Source of the DNA: an uncultured Lewinella sp.
GTDB taxonomy: Bacteria; Bacteroidota; Bacteroidia; Chitinophagales; Saprospiraceae
Reading direction: 5' to 3'
NCBI GenBank assembly: GCA_937873655.1
Contig: CALMYQ010000094.1
Location: forward strand, 62,001-126,000
DNA: 64,000 nucleotides
In this document: piece by piece, positions 35,386-45,613 of the stretch
Position numbering within the stretch: position 1 is the stretch's first letter
Layout: each line of letters starts with the position of its first letter
Translations under genes and position numbers: made by a program
Notes under the pieces: model-generated
The model's input: only the letters and a program-made list of their open reading frames with translations
What the model was told of the DNA's origin: nothing
Databases searched by the model: none

Positions 35386-36021
35386 TTAGTGGGGGTGCAG
35401 GTCGGAGACGAGCTTGACGATACCTACGATGATGTACTGCACGCCGATGGCCATTACGATGAAGCCCATTATTCTGGAAAGCGCACGCATGCCGGCTTCA
35501 CCCAATACGCGGAAAAGGTAGGGCGCCGAGCGAAGGATGAGAAAGACCAGCAAGCCGTTAATAACAATGACCGACACGATGATGCCGCGGGCGATCCAGT
35601 CGGGATGTTCCGAGAAAAGGCTGATCAGCAGACTGATGGAACCCGGCCCGGAAAGCAGAGGCATGGCGAGCGGAGAAAAGGAAATATCCGGTTTGGTCAG
35701 CGCTTCATCCTCAACCGCTTTATCGTACGCCCGCCCTTCGGCCTGTTTGCCGCTTAACAACGAATACCCGGACAACAGGATGATGATGCCGCCGGCAATC
35801 CGCATGGCGCTCAGGCTGACGCCGAAAAACCCCAGGATATAGGTGCCGGCAACAAAGAAGACGATCAGGATCAGCGTAAAATAAATAGCCGTACTCCGGG
35901 CCGTTTTGGCCCGCTCCTGTTTTGTATACGTCGGGGTCATGGCCAGGAAAACCGGAACCACCCCAATCGGATTGACCACAGAGAAAAGTCCTGCCAAAAC
36001 AGCGAAAAACAATTCGACCAT
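35386..36021 (-). CDS. MarC family membrane protein
   Basis: Inner-membrane protein of 211 residues with six predicted helices and the family segments LFSVVNPIGVVPVFLAMT (about 12-29), ILGFFGVSLSAMRIAGGIIILLSG and SPLAMPLLSGPGSISLLI. Originally linked to multiple antibiotic resistance, the family's transport substrate is not settled. Single gene, convergent with rarA across the heptamer array. Confidence 0.9.
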   Translation of the reverse strand: MVELFFAVLAGLFSVVNPIGVVPVFLAMTPTYTKQERAKTARSTAIYFTLILIVFFVAGTYILGFFGVSLSAMRIAGGIIILLSGYSLLSGKQAEGRAYDKAVEDEALTKPDISFSPLAMPLLSGPGSISLLISLFSEHPDWIARGIIVSVIVINGLLVFLILRSAPYLFRVLGEAGMRALSRIMGFIVMAIGVQYIIVGIVKLVSDLHPH

Positions 36022-36177
36022 CTGCTGGAATTTGGCCTAAAAATATTGATTTTTTCCAGAATTCCACCTCCACCGCCCCAAAAGGAGCTGCTGATTCCTG
36101 TTAAAAAACATTTGGATATTTAGGGAGTAGCCTTATTTTTACCAGAACTATATCGAATCACAACTACACAAAAATCC

Positions 36178-38787
36178 ATGAAACGCCTGTTAACTTTAAT
36201 CTCCATTTCCATCACTTTCTGCATTTTACTTCAGGCTCAGTCGGACAGCCATCTACCCATAACCTACTACCTGCCCGATATCGAATACGATCCAAACATA
36301 CCGACTCCTGAATCCTTCTTCGGCTTCCAGATCGGAGAATGGCACCTGACCCACGACAAACAATACACCTACATGCGGGAATTGGCCCGGCTTTCCGACC
36401 GGATCACCCTGACAGAATACGCCAGAAGTTATGAACAACGGCCTTTGGTTTATCTGACCATCACTTCCCCCGCAAACCATGCACGGCTGGCCGAACTAAA
36501 GGCGCAACACCAGCAACTGAGCGACCCCGACCGTTCAGGCAGCCTGGATCCGGCTAAAATGCCTGTCGTCCTGTACCAGGGTTTCAGCATACACGGCAAC
36601 GAACCCAGCGGCGCCAACGCGGCGCCTTTGGTCGCCTACTACCTGGCCGCGGGCAAAAGCGCTGACCTGGACGAATTGCTCAACGAAGCGGTCATCATTT
36701 TCGATCCGAGCTTCAACCCCGACGGATTGAACCGCTTCGCGTCCTGGGTGAATGAGCATAAGAATAAAAACCTGACCTCCGACCCCTCCGACAGGGAATA
36801 CAATGAGCCCTGGCCGCGGGGCCGGACCAACCACTATTGGTTCGACCTCAACAGGGATTGGCTGCCCGCACAACACCCGGAATCCAGAGGCCGGGTTGAA
36901 CTGTTTCAGGATTGGCGCCCCAACGTACTGACCGATCACCATGAGATGGGTTCCAACTCTTCCTTCTTTTTTATGCCGGGCGAATCCACCCGCGTAAACC
37001 CCCTTACACCCGCCATCAACCAGGAACTGACCGGCAAGATTGCCGATTTCCACGCGGAAGCCCTCGACAAGATCGGTTCGCTTTATTACAGCGGCGAAGG
37101 TTACGACGACTTCTACTACGGTAAGGGCTCAACCTACCCCGACGTTCAGGGGTGTATCGGCATCCTGTTCGAACAGGCCAGCTCCAGGGGCCACCTGCAG
37201 GATACCGACAACGGTCCGCTCAGTTTTGCCTTCACCATCCGCAACCAGGTGACGACCGCATTGTCCACCCATAAAGCCATCCTCGCCCTCAGGCAGCAGC
37301 TGTTGTCCTACCAGCGGGATTACTACCGGGATGTACAACAGGAAGCCAAATCAGACGCGCGCGGCGCTTTTGTCTTCGGCGATCCCAAGGATTTCAACCG
37401 CACCAATCACCTGGTCGAGATCCTGCGCAGGCAGCATATCAGGGTGCACAAACTGGGCAAATCGATCAAGGCGGACAATTCCCAGGCATTTGAACCCGGC
37501 AGCGCCTATATCGTGCCGCTCGAACAGCCCCATTACCGGTTGATCCGGGCCATGTTCGAAACCCAGACCACTTTCGAAGACAGTTTGTTCTATGATATCT
37601 CCAGTTGGACGCTTCCCCTGGCGTTTGATCTACCCTACGGAGCCCTCAGTAAGCGGTCCCTGGTTGCAGGTACCCTGGGAGCGGAAGTCACAGGCCTGAC
37701 GGATCAAAGGAACCTGGCCCCGGTGAGCCGGTCCGGTTACGCCTACCTGATCGACTGGAACGATTATTACGGCCCGAAAGCTGTTAATTACCTCCTCACA
37801 AAAGGACTCAGGGCCAAGTCGGCCATGGAGACATTCACCCTGAACGGCAAAAGTTATGATCGCGGCACAGTGATGGTGCCCGCCGTGAACCAGCCTGTGG
37901 ACCCTGAAATGGTTTTTCAATACATGCAGGAGGCCCAGAACTTTGCAGGCGTCCAGATCACGGCTGTAGGGACCGGATTCTCCCCGCAGGGCATTGACCT
38001 GGGCAGCAACAGTTTCCGCCCGCTGGACAAACCAAGGATCTGCCTGGTTGTCGGCGACGGCGTTTCGAGCGCGGATGCCGGAGAAACCTGGCACTTGCTC
38101 GATCAGCGGTACGATATTCCGGTTACAAAAATCGAAGCCGACCAGATGGGCCGGACGGATATCTGGAAATACAACGTCATCATCCTGCCCAGCGGATCGT
38201 ATAACGGCTTCTCCAACGGGCTCCTTGAGGACCTGAAAAGATGGACGCGCGACGGAGGCACCCTCATCCTGTCCGGAAGCGCCGTTCAATGGGCTGCCGG
38301 GAAGGGGCTGGCCAATGTAGCTGTGCGAAAAACAGATTCCGGAAACGAAAAAGGTAGAAAAGCCTACGACGGCCTTAGGGATGATTTCGGCTCAAGAAGC
38401 ATTCCGGGGTCTATTTTTCAGGTGCAGACGGACCTGACCAACCCCTTGTTCTTCGGGAGACAAAGGGAAATGATGCCCGTTTTCAGGAACGACAACCTGC
38501 TCTTCGAACCGGCTCAAAATCCGTATGCGACCCCGGCCGTCTATACCGCCTCCCCCCTGCTCAGCGGCTACATTCCCAACAAGCTCATCAGCAAGGTGGC
38601 AGGATCCGCAGAAGTCATCGTCAGCGGCATGGGAAGAGGACGGGCCATTTGTCTGGCCGACAACCTCAACTTCCGCGCATTCTGGTACGGCACCAATCGC
38701 TTATTCATCAACAGCATTTTCCTGGGATCCACCATTTCGGGAGGTGCAACTGAAACCCAGGCCCCGAAACAAGATGATAAAAAATGA
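36178..38787 (+). CDS. secreted M14 family zinc carboxypeptidase
   Basis: An 869-residue exported metallopeptidase. The signal peptide MKRLLTLISISITFCILLQA ends at about residue 20. The catalytic domain has the HxxE zinc motif SIHGNEPSGANAAP (about 138-151), the Arg/Asn substrate region DPSFNPDGLNRF and FDLNRDWLPAQHPESR, and the third zinc His in LTDHHEMGSNSSFFF (about 252). The C-terminal half includes a glutamine-amidotransferase-like fold (VVGDGVSSADAGETWHLLDQ), common in this Bacteroidota subgroup. No T9SS domain or lipobox is seen, so a periplasmic place is likely. The next gene overlaps by four bases. Confidence 0.9.
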   Translation: MKRLLTLISISITFCILLQAQSDSHLPITYYLPDIEYDPNIPTPESFFGFQIGEWHLTHDKQYTYMRELARLSDRITLTEYARSYEQRPLVYLTITSPANHARLAELKAQHQQLSDPDRSGSLDPAKMPVVLYQGFSIHGNEPSGANAAPLVAYYLAAGKSADLDELLNEAVIIFDPSFNPDGLNRFASWVNEHKNKNLTSDPSDREYNEPWPRGRTNHYWFDLNRDWLPAQHPESRGRVELFQDWRPNVLTDHHEMGSNSSFFFMPGESTRVNPLTPAINQELTGKIADFHAEALDKIGSLYYSGEGYDDFYYGKGSTYPDVQGCIGILFEQASSRGHLQDTDNGPLSFAFTIRNQVTTALSTHKAILALRQQLLSYQRDYYRDVQQEAKSDARGAFVFGDPKDFNRTNHLVEILRRQHIRVHKLGKSIKADNSQAFEPGSAYIVPLEQPHYRLIRAMFETQTTFEDSLFYDISSWTLPLAFDLPYGALSKRSLVAGTLGAEVTGLTDQRNLAPVSRSGYAYLIDWNDYYGPKAVNYLLTKGLRAKSAMETFTLNGKSYDRGTVMVPAVNQPVDPEMVFQYMQEAQNFAGVQITAVGTGFSPQGIDLGSNSFRPLDKPRICLVVGDGVSSADAGETWHLLDQRYDIPVTKIEADQMGRTDIWKYNVIILPSGSYNGFSNGLLEDLKRWTRDGGTLILSGSAVQWAAGKGLANVAVRKTDSGNEKGRKAYDGLRDDFGSRSIPGSIFQVQTDLTNPLFFGRQREMMPVFRNDNLLFEPAQNPYATPAVYTASPLLSGYIPNKLISKVAGSAEVIVSGMGRGRAICLADNLNFRAFWYGTNRLFINSIFLGSTISGGATETQAPKQDDKK

Positions 38788-39305
38788 AAACCAGAACCCT
38801 TTTTCTACTGCTCCTGCTTCTGGGCGCCGCCGCCGGATTAAGCGGCCAACGCAGCCCACGACAGGCGACCGGAGCAGATACGATCGCCGTAAAAAAGATC
38901 TTTCTAAGCCGTTCTTATTTCCTTGAAGACAAACCCCTCAACCTGTCGGTCATGGAGTGGTTTATGAAAGACTATCCCAGAGCCCACGATGAGATCAACC
39001 TGGCCATGATGAGCGACCAGTTCAGCATTGTCGGATACGGTGCGGGAAGTCTGTTCCTGCTGAGCGGCATGCTGATCTACCGGCAAAACCGGGACGCCGG
39101 CTTCGACCTGCTTCAGGTAGGCGGCGTTTGCCTGGCGGGCGGGATCGTTTTTCAGGTAATTTCGGGAAAATTCAAACGAAATGCCGTGCGGTTGTACAAC
39201 GACGCCGTCAAATCCGGTCCCGGCAATGCGAGGTCCTCAACCGCTTCCTACAGCATTGAGATTGGCGACGGCGGCAAGGTCGGGTTATTGGTCTCTTTTG
39301 AATAA
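38784..39305 (+). CDS. small exported or membrane protein of unknown function
   Basis: A 173-residue protein with a signal peptide (MKTRTLFLLLLLLGAAAGLSG). A middle hydrophobic stretch (about 83-101) and a second one (about 111-128) suggest two transmembrane helices. The pattern FSIVGYGAGSLFLLSGMLIY and KFKRNAVRLYNDAVKSG recalls small membrane proteins of Bacteroidota with no named domain. It overlaps the carboxypeptidase stop by four bases (ATGA), so it is translated with it. Function unknown. Confidence 0.75.
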   Translation: MKTRTLFLLLLLLGAAAGLSGQRSPRQATGADTIAVKKIFLSRSYFLEDKPLNLSVMEWFMKDYPRAHDEINLAMMSDQFSIVGYGAGSLFLLSGMLIYRQNRDAGFDLLQVGGVCLAGGIVFQVISGKFKRNAVRLYNDAVKSGPGNARSSTASYSIEIGDGGKVGLLVSFE

Positions 39306-39360
39306 GCTGCGGTGAAGTAATTATTTCCCGGTTTCAGCCTTCCAGGACGGTGAAAAAAAA

Positions 39361-39389
39361 TTCCCGCAGTTCGGGCTGAACTGCGGGAA
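39361..39389 (-). terminator. Rho-independent terminator of groES-groEL
   Basis: TTCCCGCAGTTC (39361-39372) and its exact complement (39378-39389) form a 12-bp stem with a 5-base loop. On the minus strand it is followed at once by T8. It is 47 bases past the groEL stop. Confidence 0.93.
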
Positions 39390-39435
39390 GATACGGTCAA
39401 AATATCTATTTGCTTTCCGGCGTACCGGACTGGCA

Positions 39436-41097
<1,662 letters not shown>

Positions 41098-41106
41098 TTA
41101 GGGAAA

Positions 41107-41373
41107 TTAGGAGAGGACGACCAGGATATCGTCTTCGCGCATAATGAGGTAGTCATTGCCTTGGTAGTGAAGTTCCTGGCCGGCGTATTTGCCGTAAAGA
41201 ACAATATCACCTACCTGAACGGTCATCAGATTGCCGTCCTTACCCGGGCCTACGGCGACCACTTCACCCCGCTGGGGCTTTTCCTTGGCGGTATCGGGAA
41301 TAATAATGCCGCCGGCCGTTTTCTCTTCAGCCGGAGCCGGTTTGACCACAACTCTGTCGTTAATTGGCTTCAT
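41107..41373 (-). CDS. groES: co-chaperonin GroES
   Basis: 10-kDa lid of the GroEL chamber, 88 residues. [22 protein letters not shown] leads into the mobile loop ([10 protein letters not shown]), and [14 protein letters not shown] and REDDILVVL complete the family pattern. The ATG at 41373 is chosen; the frame opens six codons earlier without homology. Upstream is a strong sigma-54-like promoter instead of a CIRCE repeat. Confidence 0.97.
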   Translation of the reverse strand: MKPINDRVVVKPAPAEEKTAGGIIIPDTAKEKPQRGEVVAVGPGKDGNLMTVQVGDIVLYGKYAGQELHYQGNDYLIMREDDILVVLS

Positions 41374-41430
41374 ACTTGACTGGTTTTTCAATATCGGTAT
41401 TAAACATGATTTTAAAATTCAACCAAGAAT

Positions 41431-41448
41431 AGCATAGTTCGTGCCAAA
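41431..41448 (-). promoter_or_regulatory. Sigma-54-type -24/-12 promoter upstream of groES
   Basis: On the minus strand TTTGGCACGAACTATGCT matches the RpoN consensus TTGGCACG-N4-TTGCT at all but one position, with the invariant GG and GC exactly 10 bases apart. The transcript would start near 41420, giving a leader of about 47 bases to the groES ATG. A weaker TATTCTTG just downstream is an imperfect -7 alternative. No CIRCE inverted repeat was found. Confidence 0.7.
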
Positions 41449-41587
41449 CCGTATTCCCTGACAATTTTGCAGTAAAAAGCTTGTAATAAACCGGGATGGA
41501 CTGGACAAAATTTCATCCGCGGAATATTCACGGATCGTTGACGGGAATTCAGGCCGGCTGCTAACCTGGGAGAGATTCGGAAAGATG

Positions 41588-41626
41588 AAAAGAGTCATCC
41601 CGGATCAGGGCCGGGATGACTCTTTT
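41588..41626 (-). terminator. Rho-independent terminator downstream of secG
   Basis: AAAAGAGTCATCCCGG (41588-41603) and its exact complement (41611-41626) form a 16-bp stem with a 7-base loop. On the minus strand the stem ends in TTTT. It lies 44 bases past the secG stop and isolates that unit from groES. Confidence 0.9.
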
Positions 41627-41669
41627 CAAGCATTCCTGGTTCATCATTTGAGGTGAACCGGGCGGATGC

Positions 41670-41936
41670 TTATTGCGGTGTGGTGATAAAATCAGGACCT
41701 ACGCCGACGCTGCCGACGAAAAGGGTCGTCAGGATGCAAAGAGCGAAAAGCGCCGCGGCAAGAATCCAGGTCGCTTTCTCAATGAAGTCCGTCTGTTTTG
41801 ATGCACCGAATAATTGGTTGGCCTGACCGCCGCCGAACGTAGCGTCGATACCGCCGCCTTTGGGATTCTGGATCAGAATAGCAGCCATCAGCAGCACACA
41901 AATCAGGGCGATCAATATAGTTAATCCTGTAGCCAT
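41670..41936 (-). CDS. secG: preprotein translocase subunit SecG
   Basis: Small SecYEG component of the inner-membrane Sec channel; 88 residues with two helices (about 4-22 and 56-76). Between them is the family loop QNPKGGGIDATFGGGQANQLFGAS. The gene starts 3 bases after the stop of the TPR protein and ends in a strong terminator. Confidence 0.95.
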   Translation of the reverse strand: MATGLTILIALICVLLMAAILIQNPKGGGIDATFGGGQANQLFGASKQTDFIEKATWILAAALFALCILTTLFVGSVGVGPDFITTPQ

Positions 41937-41939
41937 TGT

Positions 41940-43058
41940 TCAATTTTTTTTGAGCTCCTCTATTTTGGCCGCAAAGTACGCGCTTTTTTTCGGATTTTTA
42001 TGCATCAACCGTTCAAACATTTTAATTGCTTTCTCATTCTGCCCCTGTTCAGCCAGTAATTTGGCCAGCGTTTCTGAAATAATACCGTCGTTATCCGTCA
42101 GGCTTTGTTCAGCCAGATCCCTCACTTTGACTTCTTTATGGGCATTTTCTTCATCAGGAGCTTCCGGGATCACAAAGGCAGGCCTGGCCGATGATTGGCT
42201 GCGCCAGCTTGCAAATTTATGCTTCGGCATCGGCGCGGGCGGAGGGGCTTCTTCTTCAATATCAGGTATGGATTCCGCTTCCGGAGCCGGCGGTTCGGTA
42301 CTTCCTGCCACAGGAGAAAGATCAAAAACGATCTCTCTGGAGCCGGAAACCACATTTTCCGCATCTTCATTCATCAAGGGCGGTTCCGTTTCACCCATTG
42401 CCGGTTCGGGTTCATCTTCCCGGGTGATCTCATCAATACCGCTTTCCGGCCCGGATACAGCGATCATCAGCGATCCGAGGCCTGCCGCCAGGGTGTCGAC
42501 CGCTTCCTCGACCAGGTCCGTTCGCAGAGGCGGCAAATCGATTTCAAGATCCTTTACACTTTCCGGGCTTGCGGTCACTTCGGGGATCTGGGCCTCGTTC
42601 GGTATTTCCGAGAAGCCGGTTGTCTGATCCGGCGCCTCCGGATCATCCTCATCTTCTGACAAGTCTTCCCCTACTGTCATATTGGCAGCGGGTGTCTCTG
42701 CCAGGTCGGATTCGCCGAAAGGCCGCTGTATTTCCCGGGGCACCGGAACCGGTTCCAGAACAGACAGGTCTTTCAATTCCAATACTTCATGGTGGTCCCC
42801 CATGAATCTTTCCACCGTCAGCGGTTCGCCATGATGGTACAACTGGAACAGGTGCCCGCGGTCGAAGGTATAGGCTGCCGCTTTCGCCAGGTTCTTTTCT
42901 TCATCCGGATGCCCTTCCTGCCTGCTCTTTTGCCACAGCAGCAGATGGAGGTTGGCGCAATATGGATATTGAAGGGACAGGGTCTTCAACTCCTCATAGG
43001 TGAGTTGAGACAATTTTTCCGTGTTGTTTAAAAAATCTGGAAAGTTTTCCCTGTTCAT
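41940..43058 (-). CDS. TPR-containing protein with long acidic disordered region
   Basis: About 372 residues. The N-terminal 80 are helical (FLNNTEKLSQLTYEELKTLSLQYPYCANLHLLLWQKSR). Residues of about 95-300 are rich in Glu, Asp and Pro and look disordered, and the end is a TPR-like hairpin (AKLLAEQGQNEKAIKMFERLMHKNPKKSAYFAAKIEEL). No signal peptide. The layout, TPR protein then secG, is familiar in Bacteroidota, but the function is not known to me. I start at the ATG 43056-43058 rather than a TTG two codons upstream. Confidence 0.8.
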   Translation of the reverse strand: MNRENFPDFLNNTEKLSQLTYEELKTLSLQYPYCANLHLLLWQKSRQEGHPDEEKNLAKAAAYTFDRGHLFQLYHHGEPLTVERFMGDHHEVLELKDLSVLEPVPVPREIQRPFGESDLAETPAANMTVGEDLSEDEDDPEAPDQTTGFSEIPNEAQIPEVTASPESVKDLEIDLPPLRTDLVEEAVDTLAAGLGSLMIAVSGPESGIDEITREDEPEPAMGETEPPLMNEDAENVVSGSREIVFDLSPVAGSTEPPAPEAESIPDIEEEAPPPAPMPKHKFASWRSQSSARPAFVIPEAPDEENAHKEVKVRDLAEQSLTDNDGIISETLAKLLAEQGQNEKAIKMFERLMHKNPKKSAYFAAKIEELKKN

Positions 43059-43064
43059 AATCAA

Positions 43065-43086
43065 CCGGTTAACCGGGAATTCCCGG
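43065..43086. promoter_or_regulatory. Two overlapping palindromes, possible operator
   Basis: CCGGTTAACCGG (43065-43076) and CCGGGAATTCCCGG (43073-43086) are both perfect and share four bases. They lie immediately upstream of the TPR-secG unit and 125 bases before the divergent pullulanase gene. A dimeric repressor site is possible; no regulator gene is adjacent. Confidence 0.45.
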
Positions 43087-43210
43087 CAATTTGGTTTTAA
43101 CGTGCAAAATAAAATAATATTGAGAGATAACCCCTACAATTCATCGGAAATCCGTTGAAAACCGGACAAATCACTATTTTGCCCCTGGTTTGAAACCTCC
43201 CTAACCAATT

Positions 43211-45232
43211 ATGAATCGAATGAAGCGGATCCATTCCAATTTCGGCAAATTTCTGATCTTTGCAGTTATGCTTTCATCTTGCCAGCAAGCTCCCCAACCC
43301 GTGGATTTTCCGGATTTTGAATCCTATCCCGTTTATGACGGTCAAGATCTGGGCGTTACCTATTCCCAAAACGAATCCATGTTCAAATTGTGGTCGCCGA
43401 CCGCCGAAGAAGCGGCGCTCCGGCTCTATCAGGCGGGCAGCGGCGGAGAGCCGGATGCGACCTTTTCGATGCAACGGGCGGGTAACGGAGTTTGGGAACA
43501 AACGGTCGAAGGCGACCTTCACGGGCATTATTACACCCTGCAGGTAAAGATCAAGGGAAAGTGGTTGAATGAAACGACCGATCCCTATGCCCGCGCCGCA
43601 GGCGTAAACGGCTTGCGGGGTATGGTGACAGCGCCTGACAAAGCCGATCCGGAAGGTTGGGAAAATGACCAGCGGCCGGCATTCGGTCAGCCGACGGATG
43701 CTGTCATTTATGAACTGAATATCCGCGATTTGTCGGCATACCCGGAATCCGGCATCCAAAACAAGGGGAAATACGCGGGGCTCGCCGAAACCGGCACAAA
43801 GGGACCGAAAGGCGTCAGTACCGGCCTTGACCACATCAAATCCCTGGGGGTAACGCATGTCCACCTGCTGCCTTTTTTCGATTTCAGGAGCCTGGACGAA
43901 AGCAAGCCGGAGGATCAGCGATACAATTGGGGATACGATCCGCAGCATTACAATGTACCGGAAGGCAGCTTTTCGTCCGACCCCAACAACGGCCTGACCA
44001 GAATACTCGAGGTCAAATCCATGATCAAAACCCTCCATGAAAACGGTATCCGGGTGATCATGGACGCCGTCTACAACCATACCGGCGCTACGGAGGATTC
44101 GAATTTCAACCAACTCGTACCGGGGTATTATTACCGCCAAAGTGCCGACGGCGGGTTTTCCAACGCCTCTGCCTGCGGGAATGAAACCGCCTCGGAGCGG
44201 GCCATGATGCGAAAATTCATCCTCGAATCGGTGACCTATTGGGCGCGCGCCTACCATATCGACGGGTTCAGGTTCGACCTGATGGGCATCCATGACATAG
44301 AGACGATGAACCTGATCCGCCGGGCGCTGGACCGGATAGACCCGACCATCCTCATGTACGGAGAAGGATGGACCGCAGGAGCGAGCCCGCTGCCCGACAG
44401 CCTGCGTGCACTGAAAGCCAATACCTACAAACTGGATGGCATTGCCGCCTTCAGCGATGATATCCGGGATGCCATTAAAGGGCATGTTTTCACCCCTACA
44501 CAAAAGGGGTTCGTCAGCGGAAAGAAAGGGCTGGAAGAGTCCATTAAATTCGGCGTGACGGCTTCAACGATGCATCCCCAGGTCAACTATGATTCTGTGA
44601 ATTACTCCAGGTCTCCATGGGCAGCAGAGCCCACTCAAACCATCACTTACGTTTCCTGTCACGACAACCACACCCTTTGGGACCGACTGGCCGTTTCGGC
44701 TCCGGAGGCCAGCGAAGCCAACCGGATAAAAATGCAGAAACTAGCCGGCGCAATCGTGCTCTGTTCTCAAGGCATCAGTTTTCTGCACGCCGGCGTAGAA
44801 ATGCTGAGGACCAAGAACGGTGTTGAGAACTCTTTTGAATCGCCGGTGGAGATCAACTGGCTGGACTGGTCCAGGAAGGCGCAATACCCCGATGTCTTCG
44901 CTTATTTTCAGGACCTGATCCGCATGCGTAAATCGCACCCCGCTTTCCGGATGCCGACCTCGGAGATGATCCGGACAAATCTTCGTTTCCTGGAAAACAC
45001 GGGGCAATCGACAGTCGCTTTCACGATCAGCAACCATGCCAACGGCGATACCTGGAAAGACATACTTGTGGTCTTTAACGGCAACGACCACCCTGCCGTT
45101 ATTGGATTACCCGAGGGCCAATGGACGGTAATGCTGAATGACAGGGGCCTGAATGAAAAAGGGTGGGACAAGGTTACCCGGAAGGTAACCGTATCGCCCT
45201 ATTCAGCGCTTGTCTTAGCCGCAGTTGAATAG
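43211..45232 (+). CDS. type I pullulanase, lipoprotein
   Basis: Debranching enzyme that hydrolyses alpha-1,6 bonds of pullulan and starch; GH13, 673 residues. The N-terminus FLIFAVMLSSC gives a lipobox at Cys24, so it should be membrane-anchored. An N-terminal CBM48-like domain (about 55-130; FKLWSPTAEEAALRLY) precedes the (beta/alpha)8 barrel. Diagnostic motifs are YNWGYDPQHYNVPEGS, VIMDAVYNHTG (region I), GFRFDLMGIHD (region II nucleophile Asp), ILMYGEGWTAG (acid Glu) and YVSCHDNHTLWD (region IV). No sus-type genes are adjacent. Confidence 0.95.
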   Translation: MNRMKRIHSNFGKFLIFAVMLSSCQQAPQPVDFPDFESYPVYDGQDLGVTYSQNESMFKLWSPTAEEAALRLYQAGSGGEPDATFSMQRAGNGVWEQTVEGDLHGHYYTLQVKIKGKWLNETTDPYARAAGVNGLRGMVTAPDKADPEGWENDQRPAFGQPTDAVIYELNIRDLSAYPESGIQNKGKYAGLAETGTKGPKGVSTGLDHIKSLGVTHVHLLPFFDFRSLDESKPEDQRYNWGYDPQHYNVPEGSFSSDPNNGLTRILEVKSMIKTLHENGIRVIMDAVYNHTGATEDSNFNQLVPGYYYRQSADGGFSNASACGNETASERAMMRKFILESVTYWARAYHIDGFRFDLMGIHDIETMNLIRRALDRIDPTILMYGEGWTAGASPLPDSLRALKANTYKLDGIAAFSDDIRDAIKGHVFTPTQKGFVSGKKGLEESIKFGVTASTMHPQVNYDSVNYSRSPWAAEPTQTITYVSCHDNHTLWDRLAVSAPEASEANRIKMQKLAGAIVLCSQGISFLHAGVEMLRTKNGVENSFESPVEINWLDWSRKAQYPDVFAYFQDLIRMRKSHPAFRMPTSEMIRTNLRFLENTGQSTVAFTISNHANGDTWKDILVVFNGNDHPAVIGLPEGQWTVMLNDRGLNEKGWDKVTRKVTVSPYSALVLAAVE

Positions 45233-45247
45233 CTGGCGCCGGTCCGG

Positions 45248-45514
45248 TCATTTCTTGCCAAAAAAACCAAACCGTTTTTTCTGGTCCGGCGGAAAGCTGA
45301 AGTCTCCCTGACCGGCAGGACCGGGACCGCCTTTTCCCTCTTTGGCCGGAGATTCATTTTCTCCTCTTCCGGGACTGGACGAACGCACCGGATGGTCTGA
45401 ACTTTTTACCGAAATTTCTTTCAAACCCGCATTGGGAGACTGAATTTTACGCCGCAAACGCTCCAGCAGGTGAATCCGGTCGAGCGGCTTCTTAGTGTTG
45501 TTGGTTTTGCTCAT
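45248..45514 (-). CDS. small basic disordered protein, unknown
   Basis: An 88-residue open frame with ATG start, rich in Lys, Arg, Ser, Pro and Gly (KPLDRIHLLERLRRKIQSPN.. then GGPGPAGQGDFSFPP..KKRFGFFGKK). It has no signal or domain. It is convergent with pullulanase and upstream of it is an AACCTTTG, one base off the -7 element. It is probably a real gene of a lineage-restricted family, but chance cannot be excluded. Confidence 0.5.
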   Translation of the reverse strand: MSKTNNTKKPLDRIHLLERLRRKIQSPNAGLKEISVKSSDHPVRSSSPGRGENESPAKEGKGGPGPAGQGDFSFPPDQKKRFGFFGKK

Positions 45515-45613
45515 TTTTCAAAGGTTTGTGCCTGACTTCACGAAATGAGACTGGTGGTTTCTGAGCTTTGAAAACAGATCAGTAGGAGTGTTCTATGGGA
45601 GCTGATGGCAAAT

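Noticed and set aside
43274..44503. 409-codon minus-strand open frame opposite pullulanase
   Set aside because: Antisense shadow of a gene with all catalytic motifs; the translation has no recognisable features.
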